DNA of 64,000 bases. Origin: Acidovorax sp. NCPPB 4044. GTDB taxonomy: Bacteria > Pseudomonadota > Gammaproteobacteria > Burkholderiales > Burkholderiaceae_C. The DNA lies in assembly GCF_028069655.1 (NCBI RefSeq), contig NZ_JAMCOS010000001.1, forward strand, positions 3,688,001 through 3,752,000, written 5' to 3'. The notes beneath the pieces were generated by a model that saw only the letters and a list, made by a program, of their open reading frames with translations, had not been told where the DNA came from and did no database searches. Numbering within the stretch: the stretch's first letter is position 1; each line of letters opens with the position of its first letter. The translations under genes and the position numbers were made by a program. Positions 58,644-64,000 of this stretch are shown one piece after another.

Positions 58644-60785
58644 ATGCCCAAGACTTCCACGCCTTCTTCCACCCGCAAAGACGACTCCGGCGCGCCCCGG
58701 ATGCCGTGGCCCGCATCCGCCGCTTCGGCCGGCGACAGCACGCGCGGCCAGGGGGGCGAATTGCAGCAGCAGGCGGGCGGTGAACACCCGGTGCTCACCA
58801 CGCAGCAGGGCATTCCCGTCGCGGACAACCAGAACTCGCTGCGGCCCACGGTGCGCGGCCCGACGCTGCTGGAAGACTTCATCCTGCGCGAGAAGATCAC
58901 GCACTTCGACCACGAGCGCATTCCCGAGCGCATCGTGCATGCGCGCGGCAGCGCGGCGCATGGCTTCTTCGAATTGACCGAGGGCCTGGAGCAGTACACG
59001 ACGGCACGCATCCTCACCGAGACGGGCAAGCAGACGCCCGTGTTCTGCCGCTTCTCGACGGTGGCCGGCGGCGCCGGCTCGGTGGACACCCCGCGCGACG
59101 TGCGCGGCTTCGCGGTGAAGTTCTATACCGACGAAGGCAACTGGGACCTGGTGGGCAACAACATCCCGGTGTTCTTCATCCAGGACGCGATGAAGTTCCC
59201 CGACCTCGTCCATGCCGTCAAGATGGAGCCCGACCGCGCCTTCCCGCAGGCCGCGAGCGCGCACGACACGTTCTGGGATTTCATCTCGCTGATGCCCGAG
59301 AGCCTGCACATGATCATGTGGGCCATGAGCGACCGCACCATTCCGAGGAGCCTGCGCACCATCGAGGGCTTCGGCGTGCATTCCTTCCGGCTCGTGAATG
59401 CCAAGGGCGAGAGCACCTTCGTGAAGTTCCACTGGCGCCCGCGCCTGGGCATCCAGTCCACCGTGTGGGACGAGGCCCTGAAACTGCAGAGCGCCGACAA
59501 CGATTTCCACCGCCGCGACCTGTTCGAGGCGATCCAGGCCGGCAACTTCCCCGAGTGGGATCTGGCCGTGCAGCTCTTCACCGAGGAGGAGGCCTCGCGC
59601 TTCCCGTTCGACCACCTCGACGCCACCAAGCTCGTCCCCGAAGAGCTGGTACCGCTCAAGACCATCGGCCGCATGGTGCTCAACCGCTGGCCCGACAACT
59701 TCTTCGCCGAGACCGAGCAGGTGGCCTATTGCCCCGCCAACCTGCCGCCGGGCATCGACTTCTCCAACGACCCGCTGCTGCAGGGCCGGCTGTTCTCGTA
59801 CCTCGACACGCAGCTCTCCCGGCTGGGCAGCCCGAACTTCGTGCAGATCCCGGTCAATGCGCCCAAGTGCCCCTTCCACAACATGCAGCGCGACGGGCAC
59901 ATGCAGATGCAGGTGCCCAAGGGCCGCGTGGCCTATGAGCCCAGCAGCCTGCAGCCGGACACGCCGCGCGCCTCCGTGGCGCAGGGCTTCCGCCATTTCG
60001 CCGAGCGGCTGGAGGACGACGGCGCCAAGGGCCGCCTGCGCCCCGAAAGCTTCGCGGACCACTACAGCCAGGCGCGCATGTTCTTCCGCAGCCAGAGCGC
60101 CACCGAGCAGGCACACATGGCGTCGGCGCTGGTGTTCGAGCTGTCGAAGGTGGAGACCGAGCGCGTTCGCATCGCCGTGCTCGCACAGCTGCTGAACGTC
60201 GACGCGTCGCTCGCGCAGCGCGTGGCCGATGGCCTGGGCGTGCCGGAATTGCCCGCGCCCTTCCCCGCCGCCGCGCCCGTGCAGGACCTGCCGCTCTCGC
60301 CGGCACTGCGCATCATCGACCGCATGAAGCCCACGCTGGAGGGCCGCTGCGTCGGCATCCTCGTGGCCGACGGGTCCGCGCCCGGGCCGATCGCCGCGCT
60401 GCGCGCCGCGGTGGAAAAGGCCGGCGCCCAGGTCAAGATCGTGGCGCCCAAGGTGGGCGGTGCGCTGCTCTCCGACGGCACCCGGCTGCCCGCCGACGGG
60501 CAGCTCGCCGGCACGCCGTCGGTGGTGTTCGATGCGGTCGCGTCGGTGCTGTCGCCGCAGGCCGGCGCGCAGCTGGCCAAAGAGGCCGCGGCCGTGGACT
60601 GGTTCCGCGATGCCTTCGGCCACCTGAAGGCGATCGCGGCCTGCAAGGGCTCGCAGCCGATCGTCGAGGCCGCCGGCATCGAACCCGATGCCGGGGTGGT
60701 GGCACCGGACGACACGGCCGCCTTCGTGAAGGCCGCGGCCACCCGCCAGTGGGACCGCGAGCCCAAGGTGCGGATGCTGGCATGA
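58644..60785 (+). CDS. katE: catalase HPII, large-subunit monofunctional catalase
   Basis: I chose the ATG at 58644 after AAGGAT, giving 713 residues. The catalytic core has His99 ([13 protein letters not shown]), a distal Asn ([12 protein letters not shown]) and the proximal heme Tyr ([15 protein letters not shown]). A C-terminal flavodoxin/DJ-1-like domain (about 555-713; [19 protein letters not shown]) marks the large-subunit clade like E. coli KatE. It decomposes hydrogen peroxide in stationary phase or stress; against plant oxidative bursts it would be useful. No OxyR-type site was recognised upstream. Confidence 0.96.
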   Translation: MPKTSTPSSTRKDDSGAPRMPWPASAASAGDSTRGQGGELQQQAGGEHPVLTTQQGIPVADNQNSLRPTVRGPTLLEDFILREKITHFDHERIPERIVHARGSAAHGFFELTEGLEQYTTARILTETGKQTPVFCRFSTVAGGAGSVDTPRDVRGFAVKFYTDEGNWDLVGNNIPVFFIQDAMKFPDLVHAVKMEPDRAFPQAASAHDTFWDFISLMPESLHMIMWAMSDRTIPRSLRTIEGFGVHSFRLVNAKGESTFVKFHWRPRLGIQSTVWDEALKLQSADNDFHRRDLFEAIQAGNFPEWDLAVQLFTEEEASRFPFDHLDATKLVPEELVPLKTIGRMVLNRWPDNFFAETEQVAYCPANLPPGIDFSNDPLLQGRLFSYLDTQLSRLGSPNFVQIPVNAPKCPFHNMQRDGHMQMQVPKGRVAYEPSSLQPDTPRASVAQGFRHFAERLEDDGAKGRLRPESFADHYSQARMFFRSQSATEQAHMASALVFELSKVETERVRIAVLAQLLNVDASLAQRVADGLGVPELPAPFPAAAPVQDLPLSPALRIIDRMKPTLEGRCVGILVADGSAPGPIAALRAAVEKAGAQVKIVAPKVGGALLSDGTRLPADGQLAGTPSVVFDAVASVLSPQAGAQLAKEAAAVDWFRDAFGHLKAIAACKGSQPIVEAAGIEPDAGVVAPDDTAAFVKAAATRQWDREPKVRMLA

Positions 60786-60868
60786 TGCGCACCCCGACGG
60801 CACCGTCCCCCTCCGTTCCCCCGCTTTATTGCCTGCCAAGCGACTCCCCGAAGGGAAAGAAACCAAAA

Positions 60869-61249
60869 ATGACCCCCTTGCGCATCCTGTACGTGGAGGA
60901 CAACGCCGAACTCCGGGAAACCATCGGCATGCTGCTCGAAGGAGACGACCGCGAGGTGACCTCCTGCGCCACCGCGGAGGAGGCACTCGCGCTCGACGGG
61001 CCGCAGCCCTTCGACATCGTGGTGACCGATGTGAGCCTGCCCGGCATGTCGGGCACCGACCTGTGCCGGCGCCTGCTGCAGACCGACCGGCAGCGCTGGG
61101 TGGTGCTGTGCTCGGGCTACCAGTTCGGCCACGGGCTCGACACGTTGGGCCCCAACGTGCGCGCCCTGCTCAAGCCGTTCGAACTGGAAGACCTCGAAAC
61201 CCTGATGGAATCGATCCGCAACGCCCTGCGCGGGCCGCGGACGGCCTAG
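60869..61249 (+). CDS. single-domain CheY-like response regulator
   Basis: The ATG at 60869 follows AAGGGAAAG. The 126-residue protein is only a receiver domain: acidic pocket Glu10-Asp11, phospho-acceptor Asp54 (VVTDVSLPGM), the Ser of VVLCSG and the Lys of LLKPFE. It lacks an output domain, so it would signal by protein contact or as a phosphate sink. It converges with the minus-strand kinase gene (25 bases between stops) and may belong to the same signalling module. Confidence 0.9.
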   Translation: MTPLRILYVEDNAELRETIGMLLEGDDREVTSCATAEEALALDGPQPFDIVVTDVSLPGMSGTDLCRRLLQTDRQRWVVLCSGYQFGHGLDTLGPNVRALLKPFELEDLETLMESIRNALRGPRTA

Positions 61250-61274
61250 CCAGCGCCGCCACGCTGGAACCTGC

Positions 61275-62444
61275 TCAGTCCGCGCTGCGCAATGCGCAGG
61301 GCGGCGCCTCGCGGGGCAACTCCACCCGGAAGAGCGTGCGCCCCTCGCGCGAGCAGACCCCGATCGATCCGCCGTGCGCGGTCACGATCTGGTGGACGAT
61401 GTAGAGCCCCAACCCCAGCCCCTGGTGCCGCCCCGGCTCCCGCTCGCGCCCGCGGAATGGATCGAACAGCTGGGGAATCAGCGCGGCCGGGATCTCGCCC
61501 CCGTTTCGCACCGTCATCACCACACTGGCCGCGCCCCGCCCGTCCAGATGCACCTCCACGGGCTGCTGCGGATCGCCGTGGTGGATGGCATTGCCCAGCA
61601 GGTTGGCGGCCACCTGGTAGAGGCGCTCGGCATCCCACTCGCCCGTGGCGTCACCGTCCCGCGTGACTGCGATGGTGCGGTCCGGATGGCTGGTGCGCCA
61701 TTCGGCGGCCGTGCGCTGCACCAGCTCGCCCAGATCGGCCGGCGCCGCGCGCACGGGCAGGCCCCCGAACTGGCGCGCACGCGTCACGTCCAGCAGGTCT
61801 TCGATCATGCGGCCCATGCGTTGCGCGCTGGTCTGCACCTTGTCCGCCATCGACAGCACCTTCTCGGGCTCCTGCGAGCGCTTGAGCACCGCCGCGCTCG
61901 CCAGGATGGCGCTCAGCGGCCCGCGCAGGTCGTGGCTGAGCACGGCCATGAACATCTCGCTGAGCTGCAGGGCCTGCGTGCGGTCGCGCAGCTCGCAGGC
62001 CAGCGCAACCTTCTGCCGGTGCAGCTCGAAGAACACGTTGGCCTTGTTGACCAGCATGTGCGGATCGATGGGCTTGTAGAGGAAGTCCACCGCCCCGTTC
62101 TCGTAGCCCTTGAACTGCCAGTTCTGGTCGCGCGAGCCGGCGGTCATGAACATGAGCGGGATATGGCGCGTGCGCTCGCTGCCGCGGATCAGCTCGGCCA
62201 GCTCGAAGCCGTTCATCTCGGGCATCTGCACGTCGAGCATCGCCAGCGCCACATCGGTGTGCGCCAGCAGCAGCTCCAGCGCCTCGGGCCCCGAGGCGGC
62301 CTTGAGGATCTGCACGTCGTCCCGGCGCAGCAGCGCTTCCAGCGCGATCAGGTTCTCGGGAACGTCGTCCACCAGCAGGCATTTGACGGGCGCGGCGGCG
62401 CGCGGCGGCATCGGCGTGGCGGGCAGAGGGGGCATGGCGATCAT
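61275..62444 (-). CDS. receiver-histidine kinase hybrid
   Basis: The ATG at 62444 overlaps the cheB stop (ATGA). The 389-residue protein has an N-terminal receiver domain (about 20-135) with Asp71 (AMLDVQMPEMNG) and the Lys of LYKPID, then a short coiled linker, a dimerisation box with His171 (VLSHDLRGPLSA) and an ATPase domain (NLLGNAIHHGD, GLGLGLYIV). It has no membrane helix, so it is a soluble relay kinase. Position after cheR and cheB indicates one regulatory unit. Confidence 0.92.
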   Translation of the reverse strand: MIAMPPLPATPMPPRAAAPVKCLLVDDVPENLIALEALLRRDDVQILKAASGPEALELLLAHTDVALAMLDVQMPEMNGFELAELIRGSERTRHIPLMFMTAGSRDQNWQFKGYENGAVDFLYKPIDPHMLVNKANVFFELHRQKVALACELRDRTQALQLSEMFMAVLSHDLRGPLSAILASAAVLKRSQEPEKVLSMADKVQTSAQRMGRMIEDLLDVTRARQFGGLPVRAAPADLGELVQRTAAEWRTSHPDRTIAVTRDGDATGEWDAERLYQVAANLLGNAIHHGDPQQPVEVHLDGRGAASVVMTVRNGGEIPAALIPQLFDPFRGREREPGRHQGLGLGLYIVHQIVTAHGGSIGVCSREGRTLFRVELPREAPPCALRSAD

Positions 62445-63052
62445 CGGCGCGCTCCGTGCGGCAGCGCGGCCAGCCACTCGGCAATGCGCTGCGGCGACAG
62501 GACATGGGTCGGCGTGCACAGCTGCAGTGCCGCATCGGGCATGGTGGTCATGGGTGCGCTTTCGGGGTCTTGCACGATGGTGGTGCCGCCAGCGGCCTGC
62601 ACGGCCGCGATGCCCTGCGCGCCGTCGTGGTTGGCGCCGGACAGCAGGATTGCCAGCAGCCGCTCGCCATAGGCGTCGGCAGCGGATTCGAAAAGAATGT
62701 CGATGGACGGCCGCGAGAAATGCACGGGATCGTCGACGGACAGCGCCAGCACCGGCCCCCGGTCGACCAGCAGGTGGTAGTCGGGCGGCGCGAAATACAC
62801 CGTCCCGGCTTCCACCGGCTCCTTGTCCTGGGCTTCGCGCAGGGGCAATGCGCAGCGCGGCTGGAAGATGTCGCACAGCAGGCTGGGCCGGTTGCGCGGC
62901 AGGTGCAGCACCACGAAAACCGCCGCGCGCTGGGCGGCCGGAAGCGCCGGCAGCAGGACGGCGAGCGCCTCCACGCTGCCGGCCGATCCACCGACGACGA
63001 TGGCGTCGAACGGGGCTGCCGTGCGCGACGGACAGGGTCCGGGCCCGCTCAT
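62441..63052 (-). CDS. cheB: stand-alone CheB-type methylesterase
   Basis: The ATG at 63052 overlaps the cheR stop. The 203-residue protein is a CheB catalytic domain without the usual N-terminal receiver. Its triad is Ser23 (VVGGSAGS), His50 (VLHLPRN) and Asp143 (SGANHDGAQG). It would remove methyl groups from, or deamidate, receptor glutamates. Without a receiver its control must come from partner kinases, as in non-motility chemosensory-like systems. Confidence 0.92.
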   Translation of the reverse strand: MSGPGPCPSRTAAPFDAIVVGGSAGSVEALAVLLPALPAAQRAAVFVVLHLPRNRPSLLCDIFQPRCALPLREAQDKEPVEAGTVYFAPPDYHLLVDRGPVLALSVDDPVHFSRPSIDILFESAADAYGERLLAILLSGANHDGAQGIAAVQAAGGTTIVQDPESAPMTTMPDAALQLCTPTHVLSPQRIAEWLAALPHGARR

Positions 63053-63906
63053 GCGCCCCCCCGCTTCTGGTAGATGCGCTCGGGCGCCACCAGCTCGTCG
63101 AAGGACTGCGCGTGGGCCGAAAAGCGCAACGACTCCTTCGAGCCCAGCCCCAGGAAGCCCTTGCGGCACAGCGCCTCCTCGAACAGGCCGAGCGCACGGT
63201 CCTGCAGGTCGCGGTCGAAATAGATGAGCACGTTGCGGCACGAGACGAGGTGGACCTCGGCGAACACGCTGTCGGTGGCCAGGCTGTGGTCGGAGAACAC
63301 GATGTGGCGGCGCAGGCTCTTGTCGAACACCACGCGGCCGTAGGCGGCCGTGTAGTGCTCCGACAGCGAGCCCCGGCCGCCCGAACGGGCATGGTTCTCG
63401 GTGAAGCCGGGCACCCGCTCGATCGCATACACACCCGCCTCGGCTTTCTGGAGGGCATTGGCGTTGATGTCGGTGGCGTAGATGAGCGTGCGCTCCAGCA
63501 GGCCTTCCTCGCGCAGCAGGATGGCGAGCGAATACACCTCCTCGCCGGTGCTGCAGCCGGCCACCCAGATCTTGAGCGACGGGTAGGTGCGCAGGATCGG
63601 CACCACGGTTTCGCGCAGCGCTCGGAAATAGCCGGGGTCGCGGAACATCTCGCTCACCTGCACCGTCAGGTATTCGAGCATCGCGGGGAACACATCGGGT
63701 TCGTGCAGAACCAGGTGCTGCAGCTGCGACAGCGAGCGGCAGTGGAAGCGCGTGAGCGCCGTCTGCAGGCGGCGCTTGAGCGACGCCTGCGCATACCCCC
63801 GGAAGTCATAGTGGTAGCGGCGGTAGATGGCCTCGACCAGCAGGTGCTGCTCGATGTCGAAGGTCTTGCGGCCCACGGCCGCGGCGGCTTCTTCGGCGGT
63901 GGTCAC
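63049..63906 (-). CDS. cheR: CheR-type protein-glutamate methyltransferase
   Basis: The start is a GTG at 63906 overlapping the upstream kinase stop (GTGA), giving 285 residues (MTTAEEAAAAVGRKTFDIEQ). It has the CheR N-terminal helical domain (HYDFRGYAQASLKRRL), the SAM-binding motif (VAGCSTGEEVYSLAI), ATDIN and SCRNVLIYFD. It methylates receptor glutamates. A chain of 4-base overlaps links kinase, cheR, cheB and the receiver-kinase gene. Confidence 0.95.
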   Translation of the reverse strand: MTTAEEAAAAVGRKTFDIEQHLLVEAIYRRYHYDFRGYAQASLKRRLQTALTRFHCRSLSQLQHLVLHEPDVFPAMLEYLTVQVSEMFRDPGYFRALRETVVPILRTYPSLKIWVAGCSTGEEVYSLAILLREEGLLERTLIYATDINANALQKAEAGVYAIERVPGFTENHARSGGRGSLSEHYTAAYGRVVFDKSLRRHIVFSDHSLATDSVFAEVHLVSCRNVLIYFDRDLQDRALGLFEEALCRKGFLGLGSKESLRFSAHAQSFDELVAPERIYQKRGGA

Positions 63907-64000
63907 TTGGGCATCCACACACGCACGAGCGAGAGCAGCTTCTCGACATCCAGCGGCTTGGCGATGTAGTCGTTGGCACCGGCCGCGAGGCACTTCTCCT
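63903..64000 (-). CDS. C-terminal end of a receiver domain (hybrid kinase, partial)
   Basis: The visible 32 residues (KCLAAGANDYIAKPLDVEKL and following) are the end of a receiver domain, with the conserved Lys of AKPLD. The window cuts off the rest. Context and family habit suggest a large hybrid sensor kinase at the head of the cheR-cheB cluster. The stop (63905-63903) overlaps the cheR GTG. Confidence 0.8.
   Translation of the reverse strand, partial: EKCLAAGANDYIAKPLDVEKLLSLVRVWMPK

Overview
This is a very GC-rich chromosomal segment whose proteins look like the Comamonadaceae, most probably a plant-associated Acidovorax/Paracidovorax. That placement is inferred from protein character, from two perfect plant-inducible-promoter (PIP) boxes in front of effector-like genes, and from a small dispersed repeat I associate with this family. 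No rRNA or species marker is present.

Layout. Positions 1-5.3 kb are the end of a mobile element: small hypothetical genes, a large ParB-like protein, a DUF4406 protein, an excisionase-like protein and a convergent tyrosine integrase beside a tRNA-Arg(CCU). 5.5-9.1 kb hold a sensor kinase/regulator pair and a MipA/OmpV outer-membrane protein, with a decayed TetR gene between them. 9.2-12.9 kb hold a META-domain protein, a small secreted protein, an HSL-type esterase and a putative Na+/H+ antiporter. 13.0-14.6 kb is a candidate type III effector with a complete hrp-type promoter. 14.6-19.1 kb is a metal/siderophore uptake group (DUF2946, TonB receptor, PepSY membrane protein). 19.1-24.5 kb is a minus-strand envelope-stress cluster: HtrA protease, response regulator, sensor kinase and cardiolipin synthase.

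24.8-39.5 kb is a complete type I-C CRISPR-Cas locus (cas3-cas5c-cas8c-cas7c-cas4-cas1-cas2) followed by a leader and an array of 98 repeats and 97 spacers, counted by eye. Three pairs of spacers resemble each other, which suggests repeated sampling of related phages.

39.5-45.5 kb is mixed housekeeping: DUF4174, a CZB-domain protein that has lost its cysteine ligand, a flavin monooxygenase, an orphan GspF, a 5'-nucleotidase and an EF-hand protein. 45.7-54.2 kb is a cyanophycin locus: DUF1854 and an ABC transporter diverge from two tandem cyanophycin synthetases, the first with a degenerate Mur-ligase P-loop, followed by creA. Between creA and a DsbA-family gene lies a strong candidate small RNA (54291-54364, minus strand) driven by the same 11-bp-period CTTAAG-type box that stands four times upstream of htrA. 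55.3-60.8 kb hold AlkB, a second PIP-box effector candidate, a transglutaminase-like protease and catalase HPII. 60.9-64.0 kb is a chemosensory-type signalling cluster (CheY-like, receiver-kinase, CheB, CheR, and the end of a hybrid kinase).

How the parts may work together. An OmpR-type regulator probably controls its own envelope-stress cluster (htrA to cls) and the small RNA through shared boxes. The two effector candidates would be switched on by HrpX/HrpB-type regulators during plant infection, although no hrp cluster is in the window. The CRISPR locus appears intact and heavily used. Coordinates of starts, motifs and repeats were read by eye; family names rest on motif recognition, not on searches.
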